From Emiliania huxleyi CCMP1516 (lineage: Eukaryota > Haptophyta > Isochrysidales > Noelaerhabdaceae), in the NCBI RefSeq assembly GCF_000372725.1, contig NW_005200680.1, positions 67,470 to 131,469 of the forward strand: DNA of 64,000 bases. The letters run 5' to 3'. Under the pieces are notes generated by a model. It was not told where the DNA came from, made no database searches, and worked only from the letters and a program-made list of their open reading frames with translations. Below are positions 47,671 through 56,914 of the stretch, in pieces (position 1 is the first letter of the stretch; every line of letters starts with the position of its first letter). The translations under genes and the position numbers were made by a program.

Positions 47671-48617
47671 CAGAAGAGGGATAGTGTTCACGCACTGGGG
47701 GGCTGTGCGCAAGTGGCGTTGCTCCTCACGCTGGCGCGCATCGATCCCGACGGCGATGGGGAGCTCGAGGTGAGCGTCGCCACAGCGCTCCCTGCTCCCC
47801 TCTCATCTCCCAGCAACCTCGGCTCCATGGACTCGAGCAAGGACCAGCACCAACGCGCGGCCCCTGCCCATGGCCCAGGACAGCGACCTCGATAGTGCAC
47901 AGCGGCTCGTTGACTCGAGCAAGGACCAGCTCCTCAACACGGGTGTCGTGGCGGCCCTCATCCTCTCGATCATGCGCCCGTTTTGCGTGGGATGTGAGGA
48001 CACGGTGCTGGCACGTCCATGACGTTCATGACACGTCCTTTAGGTACCCAATGGCGTACGCCGAGGACACCGTGCTCCTCGATATCCATGCGATCTTAGA
48101 CAGCGACAAGCCGTGGAGGACGTGGGAGGTGGAGGACGTGGCCGACGTGACGTCCTTCCTCGCAGACTTCACCTGCGTCACCCTTTCCGTCCTCTCGGTC
48201 ATCCTTTCCTCGGTCATGTACACGCAGATGTCCTTTTGGATGCCGTCGCTTGAGGCGCAGCTCTGGTACATTGGGATGTCCGCCACGACAGAGGACATGA
48301 TCGATGTGTTCAAGGACCTCACCGTAATCTTTGGCCTGCTCACGCTCGGTTGTCAGTGCGCCGTGACCAAGTCGTTCTTGGATCTGATCGCCTTCATCCC
48401 GTTCTTGAGCGTTGGCGCGCCGACGCCGTCCGTGGCACTGTCAAACGTCTTCACGATGTAACCACCAGCCCTCTCCTCACCAGGCGCAGCGCTGCTGTAT
48501 GTGCGGCTAACGCTGACCAAAAAATGCAAAGAGTACCTGCGCACGGAGCTAGACGAGTTCCAAGCCCAGAGCAGCAGCGGCGGCGTTGGGAAGGAGGTCA
48601 CGGCTGTTGCCACCTGA
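47671..48617 (+). CDS. multi-pass membrane protein with EF-hand-like loop (5' end unknown)
   Basis: Exons inferred: LLLTLARIDPDGDGELE, whose DPDGDGELE looks like an EF-hand calcium loop; then DSSKDQLLNTGVVAALILSI, MRPFCVG; then PMAYAEDTVLLDIHAILDSD, VTSFLADFTCVTLSVLSVIL, MYTQMSFWM, DVFKDLTVIFGLLTLGCQCA, SFLDLIAFIPFLSVG; then AALLYVRLTLTKKCKEYLRT, stop 48615-48617. Three to four hydrophobic helices are evident. The last intron (GC-AG, about 48429-48522) is clear. An earlier one lies in duplicated GACTCGAGCAAGGACCAG at 47832 and 47912. The exon ending at FCVG joins cleanly only with a non-standard donor (GG|AT). Family not recognised. Confidence 0.55.
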
Positions 48618-49106
48618 CTACCTTACGCCCACAACGTGACTGGTCGGTGGCGGCAGCTGGGGACATCTCCACATCCTCTCGGGACTCTCGGCGCTCGCAG
48701 TCGTGCGCACCCCACTTTCTTATACGCATAGAGAGAGCGGCGGCATGAAGCGCTTGCAACGCACTGCGCCGGGGGGCAGGGGGGGCCCAGTCCGCAGTCA
48801 ACGTCGGGTGACGGGTCACCAGCCGTGCCAGCCCGGTAGAGGCAAGAGGGTAGACAGCGTCCTAATCTGACTGGTGGATTTTGGGCGCGCTGTCTAGCGT
48901 ACCCCCTGGGGGGGCTGGCCCGCCCGCCCGGCCCGCGCCGTCGCTACGCATACGCACATGCGAACAAAAATAACGCAACACAACGTGTTTGTTACTCTAA
49001 TAAAAGATTAGAAGTGCGGTGTCGCCGCTGTGGAGCTAGACGCCGTCCCCAACGCCGACCGCGTGCCCCGCTCTTAGCTCAACCTCATTTCTGCCGCTCT
49101 ACTTTT
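48618..49106. other. intergenic, no gene recognised
   Basis: 3' flanks of two converging genes. An AATAAAAG motif lies at 48998-49006. Nothing else is supported. Confidence 0.45.
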
Positions 49107-50474
49107 TCACATCGGCAGCCTCAGCGTGTACTTTTGAGGGACGCGCATCGGCTCGGAGCGGCCGGTCACCTCGTTCTCGTCCTCGAACTCGATCATGTAG
49201 TCGCGCCGGTGGGAGGGGTTCGGGTTGCTCTGCGAGGGCGGCGTGGCGACGTACGCCTTGTAGAAGCAAGTCGTGTCCGGGTAGAGGGCGAGCACGCTCG
49301 AGCCGGCCTTAAACTCGTTGTAGTGCGAGTACGCCGTCGGCTCCTATTCCGAAACACCTCGCCACCCCTCGGCGCGCGGCGAGAGGGGGCGCGCTCGCGC
49401 TGCGGGCGTGGCGGCGCCGAGGTCGGGAGGGCGATGACGTACTTGGCGGGGACCTACGACCGGGTCATCCCGCACTACAGCCCGCGGATCAAAGGAGTGC
49501 AACCACGGGCTCTGCGCGGGCGCCGTGTGCTGCTTCGAGGCGGCCGGAGCCCCCATCAGCCCGCCCTCGTCCCCGGCGTCGACGTCGAGGACGACGTACC
49601 TGGCGCGGGCCGGAGACGGCGCTGTCGGGATCGGGGAGGGGGGGGGGGGTGCGTGCGTGCGTGCGTGCGTGCGCACTTTTGCGTGGACGCGTTGTACCTC
49701 TGCACTACGGCGAGGATCCACTCGTCCGCCTGAGAGGTGAGGGAAGGGGAAGAGAGGGGGGGGGGAGGGGAGGGGAGGGTGGGTTAGGCGCCCGGGGAGA
49801 GGGGGTTAGCCCTTCCCCAGCCACGCCCGCCAGCCACGCCCGCCCTCTCCCTGCCCCGCCCTCCCCCTGCCCAACCCTCTCCCAGCCCAGCCCTGCCGTC
49901 AGCCCGGCCCGTCCCCGGCGCGCCTGCCCCTTGAGAGAGGGGGAGAGATGGCTGAGAGAGGGGGAGAGAGGAGGCGCGCCTGCCCCTTGAGCCCCCCGGA
50001 CATGCGAGCCGCCACCTTTGTCTTCTCCACGAGCACCATGTCTGCCGGCTGCGGGACAGCGCCGCAGAGCGGCCGGTGCGACTCCTGCGGGACACGTGTC
50101 GTGGGTGTGTCGTAGGCGTGTCGTGTGCGTGTCGTGGGTGTGTCGTGGACGTGTCGTGGGCGTGTCGTGGGCGTGTCGTGTGCGTGTCGTGGGTGTGTCG
50201 TGGACGTGTCGCGGACGGTGTCGCCGGGCGCTGCGGCAGTCCTGGCGCCCCTCGGGTAATCTCGGGTACTCTCGGGTACTCTCGGGTACTCTCGGCAGTC
50301 ATTGCAAACCTCGCGCGACGCCAGCGGCAACGCTGCGTCGGGGTAGACGTGGGGAGGAGGCACAAACGGCGCCGGAGCGAAGCCTCCGCCTCCGCCGCCG
50401 CCGCCGCACGCCGCGAAGGGGTCGAAGCCAAAGGCGCCGCCGAAACTGAGACCCGATGCTTGCTCCTCCTCCTC

Positions 50475-50517
<43 letters not shown>

Positions 50518-51956
50518 GCCCTCCGCTGCTCCTCTGCCTTTGATACCTGCAGAGCGTGGCGTGGACTTGTGGGGGCGCATCTGCAACGTGCACGCCGCCG
50601 CTCCCTCCGCCTCCGACGCACCTTGCGGCCTCGGCCGCGGTTCTTCGATCCCGAGCGGTCTCTCGGCGGGGGCGCCGCCGCTCCCAGCGCAGCGTCTGCA
50701 GCTTCTCGGACCAGCACTGACGGCTGCCTCTGCCGCTGCCGCGCGAGAGGGGGAGCGGCGGACGGGCCGTCGAGGGCGAGCGAGGCGGCGGCGGAGAGGG
50801 CGGGCGCTAGGCCTGGGGGGGTGGGGGGGTGGGGGTGGGGGGTTTGGGATGGTGGGGGGTTGGGGGCGTTTTGGGGGGTGGGGGGGGGTTGGAGGGGAGG
50901 AGGGCAGGGGAGGGCGGGGCAGGGCAAGGAGGGGGGGGGGGGGGCGGGGGGGGGGCCGGTGGGAGGGGATCACGGTCTCCCCCAGTCATGCAAGGCGGCG
51001 GGCGATGGAGGCGGGGGGGCAGGGGGGGGGGGGGGGATTCCCAGGGGGGGGGGGAGGATGCCGGTGAGCAGGGAGGACGCCGCAGCAGCCGAGCTCGAGC
51101 AGGCGGCTTCTGCAGCGGCGGAGAGCGGCGGCGCGTTCGGGGCAGCGGAGTGGACGACGAGCTTTGACGGGTCCTTGAGCTGCCCCTTCGCCTTCAGCTC
51201 CTGCGGGGGCCGAGACGGGGGCGTGTGTTGCTCTCCCCTCCCTCCCTCCCTCCCTGCCTGCGTAGGCGCTCCTCGGCAAACTGCTGCAGCTCCCCCTCGC
51301 AGTGTGCCAGGTGCTTGCAGATCGAAGCGTGGCTGGCTTCCGCGATGTCCTTCTTCTGCTCGTCGATCTGGAGCAGCTCGCGGTGCAGCTTTCTCGCCTA
51401 CCACCAGATGACCCGAGGTGACCCGAGGTGACCCGAGGTGACCCGAGATGCCCCGAGGTGCCCCGAGATGCCACCCAACTCGCGGTGACCTTTTGCACAA
51501 CACACGCGTCAAACCCTCAGCCGGCCGCCATCGCCCCTTCGAGCGTGTGCACCGCGTGTGTGTGGCTGGGCCACCCGCGCGCCTTGTGCAGCAACTCCTC
51601 GTCCGGGGCCTGCCCGGACTGGACCGACCGCTTGGCGCGCGCAATGTAGTTCTTGCTCTGCTTCTGCATCTTCTCGTAGAGCTCTTGCGCCTAGGCAGGC
51701 GGTGCGGGAGGCTCGAGTCGGGAAATGAGGCAGCGCCAGCCGCGCACGACGGATAACCGCGCGCGTGCCACACGCAGCGCGCGGCGAGGAGGCGCCGCAC
51801 CTGCGTGTCGAGGTCGCGCAGCTGCTTCAGCGCCGTCTTCAGCTCGGACGGCAAGTCCGTCTCCTCGGTCACGCGGTTGAGGAAATTGTCGAGGTAGGAC
51901 TGCGCCGGCTCCTCGTTGGCGTCCACCGATCGCTCAACCGGCTGGCGGCGCGGCAT
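49107..51956 (-). CDS. ING-like N-terminal domain joined to SGF29-type Tudor module
   Basis: ATG 51956. The first exons read MPRRQPVERSVDANEEPAQS, YLDNFLNRVTEETDLPSELK, TALKQLRDLDTQVRRLL, then AQELYEKMQKQSKNYIARAK and ARKLHRELLQIDEQKKDIAE, ASICKHLAHCEGELQQFAEE. This is the ING helical dimerisation domain. A linker with KNRGRGRK, a poly-Gln run of about 13 codons and a Gly-rich segment follows. Then come ADMVLVEKTKVAARMS, ADEWILAVVQRYNASTQ, YVVLDVDAGDEGG and, in the last exon, FKAGSSVLALYPDTTCFYKA, DYMIEFEDENEVTGR, VPQKYTLRLPM. This is the SGF29 tandem Tudor that reads H3K4me3 in SAGA. The ING PHD finger is absent. I read it as one gene because strand, spacing and exon phases allow it, but two adjacent genes remain possible. 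Several introns carry decamer arrays (50095-50215, 51403-51475). Confidence 0.65.
50479..50517 (-). repeat. (CAG)n poly-glutamine tract, coding
   Basis: Thirteen CTG triplets on the plus strand, read as Gln on the minus strand between SKAEEQRRA and EEEEEQASG of the ING/SGF29-like gene. Confidence 0.85.
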
Positions 51957-52201
51957 TGCCCAGAGCCGAGGCAAAAGAAATCACCGAGGGCGCTGGCTGG
52001 GGAGACAGCGACGCCCGAAACGCCAGGACCACGGTCTGCGACACGTGGACTCTTCTGGGGCCGCCCCGGGAGCCGCCAGGGAGCGACATGGCACATGCCG
52101 GGGACCACTGGACGTCCTCCAATTAACTGTTTCACTCACCACACACGCACGGGCCCCTCCCCTGGTCCCCTGCTCTGCACTCTCGCATCACATGAGACAG
52201 C

Positions 52202-52807
52202 TCACGTCTTCTTATCCTTCATCCGCGCGGCGAGGGTGCGCTCCACGCTGCCGACCACCGCCGCGCCAAGCAGAAGGACGCCGCCCACGAGCGCGACCGG
52301 GTGGCGCGCCTGCAGCGCCTGCAGCGCCAGGACGCACGCCGGCATCGTAAAGAAACAGCAGGCGCCGTTGAGCCCGCCGATTGCTGCGCCGACGGCGCAC
52401 TGCGCGGGCGTGTGCAGGCCGGCGCGTACGCGCAGGGCGGTGAGCGCAGCGCCGAGCGCGAGGGAGAGCGCGGCGCCCGCGTGCCGTAGCAGCGGTGGCG
52501 AAAGCAGCATAAGTGGCCGCGAAAGGTGAAGCAGTCGCGGCGGCAGCGTTGCTTCCCAGGTCTCCGCGCCGAGCGCCAAGAAGACTGCAAAGTAAGAGAG
52601 GCTCTGCGCGTGAGAGGACGGCATGCCCGGATCCGAGAGCCGTGCGCCAGCCGGGCGAGCAGCGTTGATGAGCCGCTTGAGCACCTTGCTGAGCAGGGCG
52701 TTGCCGATCGCGCCGCACAGGAAGGTGACGGTCGCCGCATCGCGACGGACGAGCAGGACGATGAACGCGGAACCAGAGACCAACCACTTGGTCTCGATGA
52801 GGTTCAT
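52202..52807 (-). CDS. PAP2-family lipid/polyprenyl phosphate phosphatase
   Basis: Intronless, ATG 52807, 201 residues. Phosphatase motifs: KVLKRLINAARP (motif 1, KxxxxxxRP), PSSHAQS (motif 2, PSGH variant with Ser) and RVRAGLHTPAQ (motif 3, with His). Four to five hydrophobic helices surround them (WLVSGSAFIVLLV; SLSYFAVFLALG; AALSLALGAALTAL; VALVGGVLLLGAAVVGSV). The C-terminus is ARMKDKKT, with lysines at -3 and -2, a possible ER-retrieval signal. The motif spacing is like plant plastid/ER LPP-epsilon and dolichyl-pyrophosphate phosphatases, which hydrolyse phosphatidate or polyprenyl diphosphate. The exact substrate is unknown. Confidence 0.85.
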   Translation of the reverse strand: MNLIETKWLVSGSAFIVLLVRRDAATVTFLCGAIGNALLSKVLKRLINAARPAGARLSDPGMPSSHAQSLSYFAVFLALGAETWEATLPPRLLHLSRPLMLLSPPLLRHAGAALSLALGAALTALRVRAGLHTPAQCAVGAAIGGLNGACCFFTMPACVLALQALQARHPVALVGGVLLLGAAVVGSVERTLAARMKDKKT

Positions 52808-52894
52808 GCGCGCCGCTGCACGAGGTGGCTGAGCCGGGCTGTCGGCCTGCTTGGGCTGCTGGCGAGTGCAGACGACGCCTCACGTCGGCCCCGT

Positions 52895-52990
52895 AGGCGC
52901 GGTTAGTGGTAGCGGTAGGGGACCCGCGGGTGTGAAGCGGTAGCGGTAATCCGGCCCGCGGGCGGCGGAGGTAGCGGTAACAGGGACGGC
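52895..52990 (+). repeat. GGTAGCGGTA repeat cluster (also 54318-54405)
   Basis: GGTAGCGGTAGG, GCGGTAGCGGTAATCC, GAGGTAGCGGTAACAGG within 90 bp. The same phrase occurs four times at 54325-54405 (TCTAGCGGTAGCGGTAAACA), together with the shared AGGTGTGAA/GGTGTGAAGCGGTAGCGGTA context. The two clusters bracket the SR-rich gene. Confidence 0.7.
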
Positions 52991-53142
52991 CAGCAGCCCT
53001 CGGCTGGCTGTCCGTTCCTAGTAGCCCCGACGGTTACAGACGGCCGGCGAGCCTTCGGCCCCCGTGAGCGTCGGCCTCTTGCCGTCAGCGCTTCGCTCGC
53101 TCCGCTCGCTGCTGGACCCTACCGTCCGCGGTGCGTGAGCAA

Positions 53143-54107
53143 ATGCCGAGCGGCCGCGGGTCGCCGTCGGGCGGGTCGCAACGTCACGACGGCCGCAGCC
53201 GCAGCCGCAGCCGCAGCCGTGATTCGCGGTATGATCGGCGGGGTGATCGGCGCGATGATGGGCGCGATGAGGGACGCGGCGGCCGACGCGGCGGGCGATA
53301 CGACGACCGGCGGCAGCGCAGCCGCAGCTCATCGCGTGGCCGGCGCAGCGACCGGCACAACGACCGGCAGCATCACAGCCGCAGCTCCAGCCAAGAGCGT
53401 CGCCGGCGGCGGCATCGGCGCAACCGGAGCCGGAGCCGGAGCCTGAGCCCCGCGAGGCGTGGCTACGAGCGAGAAGAAGGCGCAGTTGATGATCCACCTC
53501 GTGCCGGGTAAGGCAATGACCTCGGCCCGGTTTTGTGGGAAGCCTGGGGTCGCTGCGCCCGAGTTGCACAATTCCGGGAGCATCCCGCCCGTGCGTTGCT
53601 TGATTCCCGAGCGGCACAATGGCGGCACGTGGACGCTCAGATCGCTCACGGCGTTCGCAGTCAGCAAGCTCGCGTTGACGACCGGCTTCTCCTCCGACGG
53701 CACGCGAATCATGTGTGCGAAGGGTGTGCACTGCGTTCGGGCAAGGCGGCTCAAGAGGAGCGACGGCTACTCGCTTGGCATGCCGTCGCTGCGACTCAAT
53801 CCTGTGTGCAATCGAACTCGAAGAGACGGGCGAGAACGACGGGCACGAGAGCAAGCCTCTCCCAATATTGCGCCTGGCTGACGAGACGCTCCTCCGGCTG
53901 CGGGGACTGCAGCAGGAAGCCACTGATCAGACCGCCGAGGCGCAGCTCGCACGTGAGGCGGAGCAGCTGCGACGGGTTGAGGAGGAGCGCGCTGTGCGGC
54001 GCGGCGCAGAGGCGGCACGTGCAGCCGACACGTCGAGCACGGGTCGCAAGCGCACGATTTCGGGCTATCAGGCTGAGTTGCAAGCGCAGCGCAGCCGCCG
54101 CGGCTAA
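53143..54107 (+). CDS. SR-rich protein with charged C-terminal coiled coil (exon structure unresolved)
   Basis: ATG 53143 gives MPSGRGSPSGGSQRHDGRSR, an RS/RD/RGG-rich domain (SRSRSRDSRYDRRGDRRDDG; RSRSLSPARRGYEREE). The final frame reads LACRRCDSILCAIELEETGE, NDGHESKPLPILRLADETLL, RLRGLQQEATDQTAEAQLAR and ends GYQAELQAQRSRRG, stop 54105-54107. Middle sequence about 53480-53760 changes frame, so one or two introns must lie there. Alternatively these are two neighbouring genes. RS domains belong to splicing regulators; a nuclear RNA-processing role is inferred. Confidence 0.5.
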
Positions 54108-54555
54108 GTCTCAGACTCGATCTCGGACCGCAGATCGCTTTCTTTTACTCTCCGGGTTGATTGTTTTCTCTTTTAAAGGGCCTTCGAGGCTTCATACACC
54201 AGTTATCCGTCATGCACTCTGCTTTTTTATTCTTTTTCTTTTTTCGGCCCAGGAATATTCTATTTCCTCGCAAACGTGAAGTCGACTAGGCCGGCTGCAG
54301 CTATAAGTGACTGAGTGAGTGGGGTCTAGCGGTAGCGGTAAACAGCGGGCGGCCTCTGGCGGTAGCGGTAAAGGCGCAGCGAGGTGTGAACGGTAGCGGT
54401 AGTCCTGAATCGCTCTACCGCGCCTACGGGGCCGACTCACGTGCTTCGCTGCCCGAAAAGCTGGTTGGCGTTTTTTTTCCCGACCACGCCTCCCTCGCGG
54501 TCGATCGCGCCCCGTCTATCGCCGAGCGGCCGAGGCGTCGTTATCGCGCGGCAGA

Positions 54556-54766
54556 ATGGCGTCGCGCGGCGTGCGCGGCCTCGCGATCGTCTGCGTCGGG
54601 TCGGCAGTAATCATTGGCTGGGTGCACCACTGGCAGGTACAGGAGCGACAGGCGCCTGCGGCTCAGCCCATACACCCGACCGTCGGCGTGCAACCCTCTC
54701 ACCGAGTGCCCGATGCACACAGGCGATGCGCGAGGCCGTTCGGCTGGACAAGCAGAGGCTCGGCAG
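54556..54766 (+). CDS. PET117-like cytochrome oxidase assembly factor (3' exon uncertain)
   Basis: ATG 54556: MASRGVRGLAIVCVGSAVII, GWVHHWQVQERQ, a single N-terminal hydrophobic helix then HxxQxxER. Removing 54652-54722 (GC...AG) joins to AMREAVRLDKQRLGR. The pattern VHxxQxxERxxMxxxVxxDxxR is that of PET117, a small inner-membrane protein needed for complex IV assembly. A GT donor at 54767 indicates a further exon. Candidates follow CCCAACAG at 54896, but neither frame there is convincing. The length so far (47 residues) is about half the usual ~80. Confidence 0.6.
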
Positions 54767-55220
54767 GTAACATAGTGCTGCTGCCAAGTTTTCTTTCTTC
54801 ATGAGCGGGCCGTAGCCTGCGCTTCTGTTGTTGCGACAGTCTCCCGTCTGGCGTGCTGTCCATATTTTTGTGCAATACCTTGACACTTCCCAACAGTGCA
54901 CGCGACAAGAGGAAGTCGCACCTGGTGCCGGTGGGCCGCGCACGTTTCTCTCTTTCTCGGTGTGCGGCTTTATCGCGCACGCGACGCTCCGGCTGCGCGC
55001 GCGCTCCTCCGCTCACGCTTCCCCCCGGGCGAGCGACGACACCCTCACAACAGAGAGCGGCCACGGCACGTGCCTCTCCACGCTATCCGCCTCGATGTAC
55101 GCGCGACTTATCGATAGCAGACCTGATCACGCAGTCAACGCCCGAGGGGCGCTTTCGCAACCCCCCAATCCAACTAGCAACTTTCGCCCCCGCACCCCTC
55201 CCTCAATCTCTCAGGCTCCC

Positions 55221-55575
55221 TCAGACCGACAGGGCGTTGGGATGCGCCGGGTCGAGCTCCGGGAAGCGCGCGCTCGGGGGGAGGAGGATGAGCGCCTCCC
55301 GCAGCCACTCGGCGAGCCGCCTCGCTCGGACGTTGGCCATGTCCGGGTCGGCGGCACAGCTTGCACACGCCAGCAGCTCGCGTGGCGGGAAGAGGGGCGC
55401 GGCGCGCCGCACGGAGGGCGAGGACTGCTCGAGGAGTAGGCGGAGGTTTCTCCACTCGCGGTAGCGCTTCAGGACGGCCCACTCGCCTACGGACGCAAGC
55501 GCGCTGGAGGGTGAGACGGCGGCGAGGGAGGGATGGGAGAACGGCACGCCGCCACCACACAGGGATTTTAATAGT
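55221..55575 (-). CDS. PX-domain protein, C-terminal part (start not identified)
   Basis: The frame reads SLCGGGVPFSHPSLAAVSPS, SALASVGEWAVLKRYREWRN, LRLLLEQSSPSVRRAAPLFP, PRELLACASCAADPDMANVR, ARRLAEWLREALILLPPSAR and ends ELDPAHPNALSV. WAVLKRYREWRNL, PLFPPREL and VRARRLAEWLREAL are the RYxxF-like, proline-rich and final-helix elements of a phosphoinositide-binding PX domain. The first PX strands are missing or upstream. The 5' side is a 32-bp sequence shared with 16663-16695, so the exon boundary may coincide with a dispersed module. Confidence 0.55.
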
Positions 55576-55636
55576 GTTGTGGAGTGCGAGGGAGTTTCGT
55601 CGTAACATCTCTTTTTTCTGGGGTCTGTAGATTTCC

Positions 55637-56045
55637 GTGCAGGCTTTTGACCCCATGCGGCAACACTCGGAGTTGGGCCACGGTGACTGGGTTCGGGAGC
55701 AATTTCGGGTTGCTTTGCCGTCACCATTCAGGCGCGTCCTACCATGGCAACGCAAGTCAATGTGTGTGTGTTGTGGTAGGAAGGTGAAGAACAGTCAGGC
55801 TCGGACAATTATTATTGCTGGTGTGCGCCGGAGGCGCCGCCCGAAACCGTTAATGAGCGGTCGCTGTGCAATGCTCAAGTCGGCAACCATCCGCTCATCC
55901 AAAACCGAAATAATTGATCGGATAATGAACGCTCGTTTCGCCCAACAACCCCCATTAGCTGAGACTCGTCAGAGGCAAGTACTTCGGCCGTCCTCACAGG
56001 GCGACCCGAAACCCCTCTGAGGGCTCATCAGCGATGCGCTCTAGG
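55637..56045. other. no gene recognised; contains inverted copy of dispersed segment
   Basis: GTAGGAAGGTGAAGAACAGT and CAGGCTCGGAC (55776-55803) are the inverse of 4892-4913. The remaining sequence is lower in GC, with no supported frame. Confidence 0.45.
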
Positions 56046-56103
56046 CATTGCAGCGCCGACCCCGGCCTCATTCCTGGGCTCGAGTGCCCAGTCTGCCAGG
56101 AGC

Positions 56104-56604
56104 TCAAAGACTGCGAGCAGCACCAGTGCCGCCACGGCCACCACCGACGAGCTGCAGCGAGAGGCGCACGCGCTCCGCGAAGAGCGCGCCGCCGCCGTGT
56201 CGGCTCGGCAGCTGCTCGAGGAGCACCTCGCCTCGCAACGCCTGAGCAGCGCTGCGGCGTTGGAGGCGCTCCAGCGGCAGCGATGCGAGGAGCGTGAGCT
56301 GCGCGCAGCGTACGAGGCGCTGTTGAGCTCTTACCGCCAGTCCGAGTCGCTGCGGGCCGTCGCCGAGGCGCGGCGCCACGAGGCGGAGAGGAGGTGCGAG
56401 GCGGCGCTGAGCGCGGCAGAGGGGGAGAGGCACGCCCGACTGGCGGCGGAGCAACGCATCGCGGACCGGCGGCCGGCCGCGTCCGTGTGTGGCTCGCCGT
56501 CGCCGCCCGCGTCCCCGCTTCGCCCCATGCGGGAGCTGTGCGGGGTCACGATGGAGTCGGCGCCGTGGCCGCCTCCGCCGCGCTCGAGGAGTCACGAGTG
56601 CTAG
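56104..56604 (+). CDS. coiled-coil protein, 3' part
   Basis: The frame SSKTASSTSAATATTDELQR, EAHALREERAAAVSARQLLE, EHLASQRLSSAAALEALQRQ, RCEERELRAAYEALLSSYRQ, SESLRAVAEARRHEAERRCE is a continuous heptad-rich coiled coil. The tail ends WPPPPRSRSHEC (stop 56602-56604). It is open upstream to at least 56104; no start codon or 5' exon assigned. No family recognised. Confidence 0.5.
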   Translation, partial: SKTASSTSAATATTDELQREAHALREERAAAVSARQLLEEHLASQRLSSAAALEALQRQRCEERELRAAYEALLSSYRQSESLRAVAEARRHEAERRCEAALSAAEGERHARLAAEQRIADRRPAASVCGSPSPPASPLRPMRELCGVTMESAPWPPPPRSRSHEC

Positions 56605-56696
56605 CTTACCCACAAAATAGATAACAGGAATGAGTGAGTATTCTTGATGATACGAAACCACGACGACACACACCAGTCGACTCGCATCGGTTGCCT

Positions 56697-56800
<104 letters not shown>

Positions 56801-56914
56801 AGGCGAACAAAAGTCCGGCTCGGACTACGGGGAAAGAAGAAAACCGAGGCCGGTCAAACCGTGCTCATCGTGGACTGCCGAGAGCTCCAGAGCTTCTTCT
56901 AATCAGCGGCGGCA

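Noticed and set aside
49632-49990. Coding potential of the G/C-rich stretch between Tudor exons
   Set aside because: Poly-G and (CGTG)n intron sequence; the SGF29-type exons on either side join across it.
56034-56160. RING finger suggested by CPVCQELKDCEQHQCRHGHH
   Set aside because: Cys/His spacing does not fit RING or another zinc-finger consensus, and the coiled-coil frame runs through the same bases.
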